From Floccularia luteovirens (Eukaryota > Basidiomycota > Agaricomycetes > Agaricales > Squamanitaceae), in assembly GCA_009739215.1 (NCBI GenBank), contig VSJF01000015.1, positions 62,001 to 126,000 of the forward strand: 64,000 bases of DNA, in the 5' to 3' direction. The notes below the pieces were generated by a model. That model saw only the letters and a list, made by a program, of their open reading frames with translations, had not been told where the DNA came from and did not search any database. Position numbers and translations under genes: made by a program. Below are positions 13,391 through 23,711 of the stretch, piece by piece (positions within the stretch are counted from its first letter, which is position 1; each line of letters opens with the position of its first letter).

Positions 13391-16265
13391 ATGGAGATCC
13401 ACTCCCCCGCAGGACCATTGCCAGACATACCTGATAACCTCACTGTTTCTCAATTCATTTTCGAGTACCAACCTAGTATAAGGCCCGTCAGGACACCTGA
13501 TATTCCTTGGCTGATTGAAGATGAAACGGGGAGAAAGATATTCGCTGAAGAGGTTTGTTTTTCTTTTGGAGAATCCGTTTATTGTGCATGGTTATCTAGG
13601 TATCAAAAACTACTTTGTTAGGCGAAGAAAGCGCACTGCTGGACTTGCTAATGGATTGAGCTTGAAGTATGGTATTCGTGAGTTAATATTAACCTGTTCA
13701 GTGTGTGGCTTTATTCAAAATGAGGTTGTTGTGCTTAGGTGAGGATGATGTTGGTAGGTGACGGACCCTATTTGATTGACCAAACAGAGGATGTGACGTG
13801 GTTCGTCTTATTATTATTGCAGTGCTTACTTTATAGTCGCAATCATGTCGGTAAGTGGAGGGTGGCTTTGGGCACGACCAAGTCTCAAAATGCAGCATAG
13901 ATTATCCAATAGCTACATGGGCTGTCCACCAACTCGGGGGAGTCATATCGTACGAGCGATTACATCTTTCATACTACCCATTTCACTCATCATATATACA
14001 GGGGTGCAAACCCAGACTTCACAAGCAACGAGTTGCTATACCAGTTGAAAGAGACAAAAGCTACCCTTCTGATCGTCCACCCGGATGCCCTACAAACTGC
14101 CATCTCAGCAGCTCGTGACGCTGGTGTCTCCCTTGATCGCATCGTTCTATTCAACCCCGCCAAATCAGACACAAACGGAGGCATAAAGCTAACAAAAGGG
14201 CACACGACAGTGAATGATCTGGTTGATTTGGGGAACCAGGCCTCGAGTCCCAGTTTTGTGGAAAGACGTCTAGGACCCGGTGAAGCAAAAACAAAGCTAG
14301 CTTTCTTGAGTTTCTCGTCAGGTACAACGGGAAGACCAAAGGTTCGATTCTAGAGATGTATATGTATGTGTATCTTCTGATTGTCCTTTCTCAGGCTGTA
14401 GCGATCGCGCATTTTTCTCTGATTGCGAATGTTATCCAGATGGCGGCCCATAACAAAGTTAATGAAAATTACTGTGATTGGAAGGACCAGCGGTTCAGGC
14501 TTGGGGATGTTGCGATTGGGGGTAAGCCTTTTCATGTCTAATTTCCTTTTGTTGTGAGGAAAGATGCTTATATTTGGAAATAGTTCTTCCACTATACCGT
14601 GAGTTCGCGAGCATACAGAGGTGGATATGTTCACTAACTTTATGAAATGATACAAGATATATATGGGCTTGTTCTTAATGTAAGCCTTCTTAATCGCCGT
14701 CCTGTCCCCCCTCATGGTTTAATGTTTTATTAATATAGCTACACTTCATCTTATTTAGTGGGGTACGTCGATCCTTCTAGTCAACAACCATTCCTTACTT
14801 GTCAGCCAGATGAGCCCTCGTTGTGGTCCCCAAGTTTAACTTTGTGGATATGCTGAATAGCATTGTCAGGCATCGTATAAGTCACCTCATGTACATCCAT
14901 TTCCTGATAAAGGAATGCTTCAGGCACCTTCTTACTTGTTCCCCGACAGGCTCGTTCCCCCAATTATAGTACTTTTATGCAAAGTAAGCTGTCACTTACT
15001 CCGTGTTGCGTTCCTCATCATGACTTTGTGCAGCACCCAGCAGTGAAGAATTACGATATTCGACGTTACATAAGATGCATAATGAGCGGAGCTGCACCTT
15101 TGTCATTTGAGGTTACTCAACAGCTATATGATATGCTTCCTGATGCTCATATTGGACAAGCATATGGCAAGAGCTTGTTTGAGTTACGAAAGTTAATCAT
15201 TAATTATTTTTCTACAGGGATGACTGAGACGTGTACTGCCACTACTATGTGGCCCATTTCACAGAAGCGTGGAACCCCAGGAAGTAAGATTCTTACTTCA
15301 TGTAAGTTATCTCTCGTACTGAGGTTATCTTCCGTAAGGTGGTGGCCAACTTGTGCCTGGTACCGTGGCTAGAGTTGTTAAACCGGATGGCTCGCTATGT
15401 GGATATGACTGAAGCAGGCGAATTAGTTATCAAAACACCATCTGTAGCACTCGGTTATGCCAACAACGAGCAAGCGTGAGTTTATATACTTTGTCATGTG
15501 AGTATAGAGTATCTGCTGATTTCACTGTATAGGAGCAAAGAGACATTCATCGATGGGTAAGATAGTTGTTTGCACTACAAACGTTCCATACTTCACTTGT
15601 TACAATCAGCTGGGTCAAAAGCGGAGATGAAGTCAAGATTGACAGAAATGGGGAAGTTTGGGTGCTTGATCGTATTAAAGTAAGGTTGCAATTCATATAC
15701 TTCATTCTAATGACTTACGTTGAATCAACTCAGGAAATTATGAAGGTAAACTAAATGAGTCATTCAAATTGGATCCCACAGAGATGAACTGTAATGTTAT
15801 AGGTGAGAGGATTCCAGGTAGCCCCTGCTGAGTTGGAAGGATGTATACTTGATCATCCCGACGTATCCAATGCTTGTGTTGTGGGTGTCCCCGACGACTT
15901 CAGTATGTCTTCACTACTGTCATAACTTGTAGCATATCTGATTGTGTGTGCTAAGGTGGGGAAGTTCCCCTTGCAGTTCGTAGTCTTGACCAATGATGCT
16001 GCGAAACGTATCGAGACAAATCCACGAAGTATCTGACGAGATAAAAGCATCCATCGCAAAGGTACGTCTTGTATAAATTCAACCCTCTCTTGACCAATGC
16101 TAAAGAGATTCATTGCAGCATGTTGCTGATAACAAAGTTGCGTACAAACGATTAACTGGTGGTGTGGAATTTGTTAGCAGTATACCTACGTCTCCAAGTG
16201 GGAAACTTCTACGACGTGTTCTTCGTGATCAGGCGAAAGAGAAGAAGATCAAAGCTAAACTTTGA
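13391..16265 (+). pseudogene. 4-coumarate-CoA-ligase-like acyl-CoA synthetase, copy 3
   Basis: Starts at 13391 (MEIHSPAGPLPDIPDN) and ends KEKKIKAKL at 16265. Exons carry SSGTTGRPK (about 14315-14340), GQAYG (about 15153), MTETC (about 15220), [21 protein letters not shown] (about 15803-15842) and PSGKLLRRVLR (about 16195-16225). The final Ala-Lys-Leu is a PTS1 signal. Compared with copies 1, 4 and 5, single extra bases are visible near 13628 (aagaaagcgc), 13826 (tgcttactttatag), 14812-14820 (start of the MTLVVVP exon), 15408 (gatatgactgaag) and 15976 (ccttgcagttcg). The first might be bypassed by an acceptor shift, but the rest break the reading frame, so this is a pseudogene unless the assembly is wrong at several places. 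The A3 exon itself (14033-14340) is open and well conserved. Confidence 0.8.
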
Positions 16266-16679
16266 ATGTTTTGTATCTACGGATACGAACGGGTAGTTTT
16301 CCTGGTTGTAATATGGGTAGAGGTATAAAACTATGATTCATTTGTTAGGAATACCACACATGCCCTTGAATATATATTACTCTGGATGCTACAGTACTTA
16401 GTGCATAACTTGTATAGGATCTCAATTGCGATACATTTGTGCACATCGGATTTTCTAGCCTTGGTAGCTTGGAGTCCGGCTCAGTATTCTTGAAATTCTG
16501 TGAGAGCCCCTTAGCTTAAGTAGCTTAATCGAACTGAACTCCAGACAAGCTTGAATACAGTATTTAAGAGGCTGCCGGGCTACCATGAACAGTGTGACAT
16601 TGAAGCACTGAGAAACCAAAAGAAACTAATTTTTTTGTTTACTGATGTACTTCGAACCATGATGAGATAGGATAAGTGT
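16266..16679 (+). other. 3' flank shared by ACS copies 3 and 4
   Basis: After the copy 3 stop, atgttttgtatct and the later taggggtataaaac-type and ggaataccac-type blocks recur after copy 4 (20251-20420). The duplication therefore includes 3' untranslated and downstream sequence. No gene is seen. Confidence 0.6.
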
Positions 16680-17212
16680 GTATTTAGTTGCCCATGTAGC
16701 TGAAACTTATCATACAGGTGACAAAGATGTTATGTCACTGATTGACCAGGAAATTTACGTGTTGGATCGTCTCAAGGTGCTTAAACGTATATGCTCTACC
16801 TTGTGCTATAACCTGATCACTTTTGATAGGAAGTGATGAAGTGAAGAGCTTTCAAGTGGCACCTGCAGTAACAGGAAAGATGCATTCTTAGCCATCCAGA
16901 CGTACTTGTGGGCCACACGTGTGTTGTGGGTGTACTTACTTCACGACCACTACGGCGAAGTGCCACTCATTTGACCAACTTATCTGCGGGTGCGCCACGA
17001 ATTACCATACGGCTGGGATTATTAAACGTAGAATAGCTGAGGTAAAGCTTTTTTCACTTATCATTTTGTTAGAGTCATATTCGTATATTTGGGGTCTTCT
17101 AGGACTATCGATATCATTGTTACTCCGCAAAGTATGTCGCGGACCAAAAGATAGGCTGAAAAATGGAATGGGCTTCATCGATTCCATACCAGTAGGTCAA
17201 GCACAGTTATAG
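16680..17212 (+). pseudogene. 3' fragment of an ACS gene 2 paralog
   Basis: Matches gene 2 from about 12200 to 12725. It has the acatacaggtgacaaag-type motif, the exon encoding IYVLDRLK, the AFQVAPAEIEG-equivalent exon (with frame-breaking differences) and the final exon encoding GFIDSIPV. It lacks everything upstream, including the A3 motif, and also lacks the terminal GSGKILRR exon, stopping where the copy 4 upstream repeat begins at about 17213. It is clearly non-functional. Its position before copy 4 mirrors gene 2 before copy 3. Confidence 0.82.
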
Positions 17213-17395
17213 GAACCAATGTGGTCACGAATGAACATAATTCCTTCATGATCATTGGGTTCCCATCAGATCGTGTGACCACTATCCACATACCACCGTA
17301 TTATCACTTGGACATTATGCAATGAACTTTTCCCAAGGACATAAATATTACAGTAGTAATATATGAAATGTCTATCTTTGAATACCAGAACAGCC
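17213..17395 (+). repeat. ACS upstream repeat (type B), copy 4
   Basis: Matches 13205-13390. It abuts the gene 2 fragment directly, so about 475 bases of the 3' end and intergenic sequence present at 12725-13200 are missing here. Confidence 0.75.
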
Positions 17396-20250
17396 ATGGA
17401 GATCCATTCTCGCGCAGGCCCTTTGCCGAACATACCTGATAACCTGACCGTTCCTCAATTCATCTTCGAGTACCAATCTGGTGCAAGGCCTAATAGGACA
17501 CCCGATATTCCTTGGTTGATTGAAGATGGAACAGGGAGGAAGATATTCGTTGAAGAGGTGTGTTCCTTTTGGAGGATCCTTTTTTTTAATACATGATTAG
17601 ATATCGAAACTCTTCGTTAGGTGAAGAAGCGCACTGCTGGACTTGCTAATGGATTGAGCTTGAAGTACAATATCCGTGAGTTTTCATTCACCTGTTTGTG
17701 GCTCATTTAAGATGAGACTTGTTGCACTAGGTGAGGATGATGTTGGTAGGTGATCAACCCTATTTGATCGACCAAAAGGGGGATATAATATAGTTCGTCT
17801 TATACAGTGCTTCTTTTCAGTCGTAATCACGTCGGTGAGTGCTAGGGGAGAGGCTTTGAGCACAATAGATTCTCATGATGCAATATAGATTATCCAATAG
17901 CTATATGGGCTGTCCACCAACTCGGAGGAGTCATATCGTACTGAGTGATCACTTCTTTCATATACCCATATCACTCATTATATATACAGGGGTGCAAACC
18001 CAGACTTCACAAGCAACGAGTTGTTGTACCAGTTGAAAGAGACAAAAGCCATTCTGCTGATTGTTTACCCGGACGCCCTCAAGACTGCTATCTCAGCAGC
18101 TCGTGATGCCTGGTGTCTCCATTGATCGCATCGTTCTATTCAACCCTGCCGAAACAGGACACAAATGCGGACTCAGAGCTACTAAAAGGGCACACGACAG
18201 TGAATGATCTGGTTTATTTAGGGGAACCAGGCCTCAACTCCGAGTTTTGTGGAAAGACGTCTAGGACCCGGTGAAGCGAAAACAAAGCTGGCTTTCTTGA
18301 TTTTTTCGTCAGGTACAACAGGAAGACCAAAGGTTTGATTCTAGAGATGTATGTGTATGTGTATCTTCTGATTGACCTTTCTAAAGGCTGTAGCGATCGC
18401 GCATTTTTCTCTGATTGCGAATGTTATCCAGATGGCGGCCCATAACAAGGTTAACGAAGATTACTGTGATTGGAAGGACCAGCGATTCAGGCTTGGGGAC
18501 GTTGCGATTGGGGGTAAGCCTTTTCATGTCTAATTTCCTTTTGTTATGGGCAAAGATGTTTATATCTGGAAATAGCCCTTCCACTATACCGTGAGTTTCG
18601 TAAGCATCCTTTTGGCGGATATATTCATTAATTTCAGTGAAATAATACAAGATATATATGGGCTTTTCTTCAATGTAAGACCTCTGAATCGCCGACCTCA
18701 CCCCCCACCCCATGGTTGAATTTTTTCTTAATATAGCTACACTTCATCTTATTTAGTGGGGTACGTCGATTCTTCTCTAGTCGACAACCATCTCTTACTT
18801 TTTTTCCAGATGACCTACGTCGTGGTCCCCAAGTTTCAACTTTGTGGATATGCTGAACAGCATTGTCAGGCATCATGTAACCCATCTCATGTACGTTTGT
18901 TATCTTGTGGAGGATGACTTTCACTCACTCCCCGATAGTCTTGTTCCCCCAATTATAGTACTTCTGTGCAAAGTAAGCTTTGCCTTACTCCGCGTTGCGT
19001 CTCTCAACTTGACTTTGTACAGCACCCAGCAGTGAAGAATTATGATATTCGACGGTACATAAGATGCATAGTGAGCGGAGCTGCGCCTTTGTCATTTGAG
19101 GTCACTCAACAGCTATACGATATGTTTCCTGATGCTCATATCGGGCAAGCATATGGCAAGAGCCTTTTTTCTAAGTTACGAAAGTTAATCATTGACTCGT
19201 TTTTTACAGGGATGACTGAGACCTGCACTGCCACTTCTATGTGGCCTATCTCGCAGAAGCATGGAACCCCAGGAAGTACGATTCATTTAAACAACACATA
19301 CTTAACTCTCATACTGAGACTACTTTCTTCAAGGTGGTGGCCAACTTGTGCCTGGTACCGTGGCTAGAGTAGTTAGACCAGACGGCTCGCTATGTGGATA
19401 TGATGAAGTGGGCGAATTAGTTATCAAAACACCATCTGTAGCACTTGGTTATGCCAACGATGAGAAAGCGTGAGTTCAAATGCTTCATCATATAAATATA
19501 GGGCATCTGGTGATATTGTTCTATAGAAGCAAAGAGACATTCATCAATGAGTAACATAGCCATTTCTACTACAAATGTTTTAGACCTGACTTGGTATAAT
19601 TCAGCTGGGTCAAAAGCGGAGATGAAGTCAAGATTGACAGAAATGGGGAAGTTTGGGTGCTTGATCGTATCAAAGTACGTTCGAATTCATATGGTTCATT
19701 TTAATGATTTAATTTGAGTCAATGCAGGAGATCATCAAGGTAAATCAAATGCGTCATCCACATTGCATTCTACAAGGATGGCCTTATGTTATAGGTGAGA
19801 GGATTCCAGGTAGCCCCTTCTGAATTGGAAGGATGTATACTCGATCATCCCGACGTATCCAATGTTTGTGTTGTGGGTGTCCCGGACGACTTTAGTACGT
19901 CTTCATCACTATAACAACTTGCAGCATATCTGACTGTGTATATCAAGGTGGGGAAGTTCCCCTTGCATTCGTAGTCTTAACCAATGATACTGCAAAACGT
20001 ATCGAGACAAGTCCACAATTATCTGACGAGATAAAGGCTTCCATTGTTAAGGTATACCTTGTACAAATTTCATTTTAATTGAGCCGAGTTGAAAAGATTA
20101 TTGCAGCATGTCGCGGCTAACAAAGTGGCATACAAACAGATAACTGGTGGCGTGGAATTTGTCAACAGCATACCTACGTCTCCGAGTGGGAAGCTTCTAA
20201 GGCATGTCCTCCGCGATCAGGCGAAAAAGAAGATGAAAGCTAAACTTTGA
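17396..20250 (+). pseudogene. 4-coumarate-CoA-ligase-like acyl-CoA synthetase, copy 4
   Basis: Starts at 17396 (MEIHSRAGPLPNIPDN) and ends KKKMKAKL at 20250 with a PTS1-like Ala-Lys-Leu. The same exon order as copy 3 is visible: SGTTGRPK (about 18308-18332), GQAYG (about 19142), MTETC (about 19212), WVKSGDEV (about 19605), VRGFQVAPSELEG (about 19795-19830) and SPSGKLLRHVLR (about 20178-20215). Frame-breaking extra bases are seen near 18107 (gatgcctggtgtc), 18160-18175 (gaaacaggacacaaatgc), 18218-18230 and 18837 (aagtttcaacttt). The Arg in the terminal motif is replaced by His (LLRHVLR). It is the tandem duplicate of copy 3 but has its own set of lesions. Confidence 0.8.
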
Positions 20251-20829
20251 ATGTTTTGTATCTGCGAGTACTAGCGAGTAGTCTCCCAGGCTGAAATACT
20301 TTTACATGGTAGGGGTATAAAACCATGACTCATTTACTGGAAATACCATGCATGCGCTTGAATACATATAACTCTGATGCTATAGTATCTAATACATTCA
20401 ACATTGTCCTTGTAGATCAATGCACGTGATGTGCCAGGTAGTTCTGCAGACCTGAAAGAAGATGGAAAATATAACTGAATGGGCTGATTCAAATGTTTCG
20501 CGATAGGATGGTTCTGAGAGGTGTCTATAGGTGAATAAAAATCAGAATTCAGATTGAGGCCAGAGGGAGAGTTACTCAGGACTGCACACACTGAAAAGAA
20601 ATTGTACCATACATTTTTCAGTCAGCACCGGCACTAACTGCTCAATGGCGCCGGGATGAATACTTGCTTCGCCCTTGTCACACTTAATTCCATACGTCAA
20701 CACACTTGACAACTCGACATCTATTTGACTCACCAATGTCTCGAGTTCCATCCTGAAGGAGATTTTAGATTGCATGATTCCGTCACATAAACTTCTGCCT
20801 AGGCACTTTCATCCCCATCCAACCCATCA
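20251..20829. other. Intergenic, no independent gene recognised
   Basis: Holds the copy 4 3' flank (to about 20420). A minus-strand open frame at 20572-20775 might be a remnant C-terminal tail of the MFS gene to the right, but it carries no recognisable motif. Confidence 0.35.
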
Positions 20830-22860
20830 TTGTCCCTGTCGAATCAGTGATGCCGTCAGCATCCAGTGCAAGTGGATCATGAACAAGAGGATACATACAG
20901 TTCAGTGAGAGATCAACAGAAGACAGAGCGGAAACGGCCTAAAGGACATGCCTCGATTATCAATCCACAGATGAGAAAACAGAACCTGCCCGAGGAGGTG
21001 ACACTTCTGGAATCATAACAGAGGAATTGGACCTAATCCTACCGCAAAAGACCTACAAAACACATAAATTTTAGGAGTTAAGGATGTCTCTATGAGCAAA
21101 CCCACATCACAAAGGTTACAATTGCAATCCGCGAAACGGTCATGTAGAGCGTACGCAAGACATATAAGGGACGTCAAAGCTCCCAGAGTCAAAAATGTCA
21201 GCAAAGTTTTTCGTCCCAAGTTCTATATACATCAATGAATAAGGAATTAAGGAAGAGGGGGAAAAGTACCTCTGTGAGAATGATCGGCGGGAATGTCATC
21301 TAAAGGTTAACGACGATGATGCCTAACGAAACGTATGGACCATATTCCGGCAGAGATTTAGCAAGTGTGTCATTGCTATAGTATAAAACTATACTCGGGT
21401 TCAGCTGCTAAGAAACCTCTCTGCAAGAAAGAGTTGAATACCAACATAGATTCCTTAGATATAAATTTAGCATAAGGGGAGTATGAGCATGAATAAAGCA
21501 TTACCAGACAATTGTTGGGAAATCATTGCAAGACGTATGATAAACAAAAGTTTTCGTAATTCTGTCGAAACAAGAAGCTGTGGAACTGTGCATAGCTGGA
21601 CTTGTAAATTGCGCCGCTGTGCCACTGCCTCGATAGGACATTCTGGCACATCGAAAATAATGTCTTCCTCATTGTTCAACAAAGGACTATCGACTGCATG
21701 GGTGGGAGCTGAATAAAATTAATGTTTGTGAAGATGTAAAGGCATACAATGGGAATATATTACCAACATATCTATATCTGGATCTAGAATCACCCCATAT
21801 TTTTGTTTCCACGAGTAGTTTTCATCGTGACGTCCTTTATTTGCTAACCAAGTGGGTGATTCAACGATCAGAAAGCTGGAAATGTATTGACTATAGTTAG
21901 CGTACATGACAGGAACAGGACGTAATGCCATTCTGACGGAGTTGCGAACTTGAATCCAGCAGCTTGCATTAGCATGATACTAGAGACAATACCAAGGTGT
22001 GCAGGAACACCTGTGAAACAGTGAGGAGGGGTGATAGACGGAGATGCGGAGATGCGGAGATGCGGAGAAGGTTTATGCATACCAACACTTCCACTGATTC
22101 CGGACGAGGCCATCTCTGCCAGGTATATGGACCAAGACATACACCAATCCCTGAGCCGGGGCCGACAAGGAGCCTTGGAAGCATCAGGGCAGGACGATGA
22201 GAGAAACAAGCAAAGGACAAATCTTCCTAGAATGAGGAAAGGAACCGAATTGCTAGGCCCCATGGCACCCGCGCCAGATTCGATAAGAATTGCGCAGACC
22301 TTTGACACACCTCTCCGTCCCCGGGTGTCCCAAGCGATATAGAATGCATTTTTCAATTCCCCAACACCCCGAGTCGTACCATTGACCCCCCATATCGATG
22401 TTGAGTTATGGCAAATGAAAGATAGGACAAAGTGTGTAACATCTCTAAAGCGAGTGTGAAGAGATTGTGGCGTAGGGAGAATAAAGACGACCTCGGAAAG
22501 AACCGCATCTGTGAGCATGACATTAGGGAATAAGAGTGTATTCCAAATCGCTTTGGTCTGTCAAGAAACAGTGTGTGGATGATGGACGTGGGTTTTGTAA
22601 GGAGTGCAATTGAAGTCATAGTGAAGAGTTGTTATATGTATTGTAATGTTCAGGATGTAGCAGAGAAGGACTATCATATAGCGATTATGACGATGATACA
22701 CTGAAAGGTGTATCATGAGCTCACAGAGATATTGATTTTGTAACTCTCACTGAATGTTATGGATGAAGAGAGCGCCAAGAGGAATGTACCCGAGTTGAGA
22801 GCTGACGAGATTGGTGAGGTAAGAAGACAAGTATATGGTTTTGAGCTTGTCCACTGCAAG
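20830..22860 (-). pseudogene. Sugar-type MFS transporter (broken)
   Basis: Pieces of a 12-helix major-facilitator sugar/polyol transporter appear in order on the minus strand. They are SSQLGYIPLGA (near 22790-22820), FLILGRFVL (near 22225), LLVGPGSGIGVCLGP then YLAEMASSGISGSVG (near 22085-22170), ESPTWLANKGR (near 21825-21865), MISQQLSGNALF (near 21490-21530), LGRKTLLTFLTLGALTSL (near 21170-21220), FAVGLGPIPL (near 21015-21045) and AVSALSSVDLSLN (near 20900-20940). The family signatures (ESPRWL, QQLSG, GRR/GRK) are plain. Lesions: a frame change inside GPxYLAE near 22125, an in-frame TAG at 21300-21302 in the helix VVNL-MTFPPIILTE, and a one-base loss in PIPLL-MIPEVSPPRA near 21005. The N-terminus is poorly preserved. 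No intact transporter can be made from this locus. Confidence 0.75.
22036..22068. repeat. Short tandem repeat, unit ggagatgc
   Basis: Three to four adjacent 8-base units lying inside the MFS pseudogene. Confidence 0.6.
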
Positions 22861-23139
22861 AAGAGGAAGTGACTATGGAGCTATGATCTGAGCAGGAGGC
22901 ACAGAACCTGAACATAGAAATCAGTTCTGTCATCGAAAAATGACGAACAGGCTTTACTTGTCTGCACTACAGGTTTAAATTCCCTCCCCATTCGATAGCA
23001 GAAGGTTAGACTCAGCCCTAAGCTCAAAGGTATGCCTGTCCATAATTTTTGCTACTGCAAGTATAATGTCGTTCGAGGAAGAGGAGTAGAAGGTGGAGAT
23101 GGTTAGTATAGCTGTAAAAGCTATGAATAGTGAGGACCT

Positions 23140-23262
23140 ATATGTATCACATTGATCTACTTCTTACTTACTATTAGTCCGCCGGCTAACAACGACCCTC
23201 GTGTTCCTGCTAAGGCTCTCCCCGACGTTATCGGGCCAGCTGGAAAGAAAGGTGGGATTAGG
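23140..23262 (+). pseudogene. Fragment of the PPPDE-Trx-PUL gene (last intron and last exon)
   Basis: The plus strand here matches the minus-strand gene at about 4800-4950. It has the intron end, the cgactaacggcaaccctcg-like start of the last exon (here cggctaacaacgaccctcg), tgttcctgctaaggct and, after a gap of about 45 bases, gaaaggtgggatta. The coding sequence is short and not expressible. It is an orphan duplication about 18 kb from its source and in the opposite orientation. Confidence 0.75.
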
Positions 23263-23711
23263 CGAATATCACGTGACTCGTTTCTGTGTACGACAGCATC
23301 AGACATCAATGCATCACATAGTATACAAACTGTTTGACAGTGGCATATACCATCGAAAGTCCCATATCATGTTCATCAGCTTGTGTAAGTCGTTCATCCA
23401 TCAAGTAGATATATATTCCTTACTTTCTCTTTTGTTCAACAGTACCACAGATATAACCAACTGCGTGCGCGCTTACAATACGAGCAATCTGTCAAAACGG
23501 ACATGTGCAAGTGATGATGGGAAATGCTGTGCGACTTTACAGCGTTAAGGACAACTCGTGCAGACTCCCCCTGCTACTCGCATTCTTCTTTCCCCATACC
23601 CATACCATAGTCGAGAACTTTGCTCATAAAAACCGTACGTTTTGTCCGATCTGCTCATTGCGACGAATAACAAACAAATAATGCTCCCGTACCTAGGATC
23701 CATCCTAAGAA
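23263..23711. other. 5' region of the NLR gene, nothing else recognised
   Basis: About 450 bases between the PPPDE-gene fragment and the NLR start codon. It presumably contains the NLR promoter. A short plus-strand open frame crossing the start (23642-23956) is a shadow frame. Confidence 0.4.

Noticed and set aside
21868..22518. 216-codon minus-strand open frame as a separate gene
   Set aside because: It mixes frames and intron sequence of the MFS pseudogene; the true transporter motifs lie partly in this and partly in other frames.
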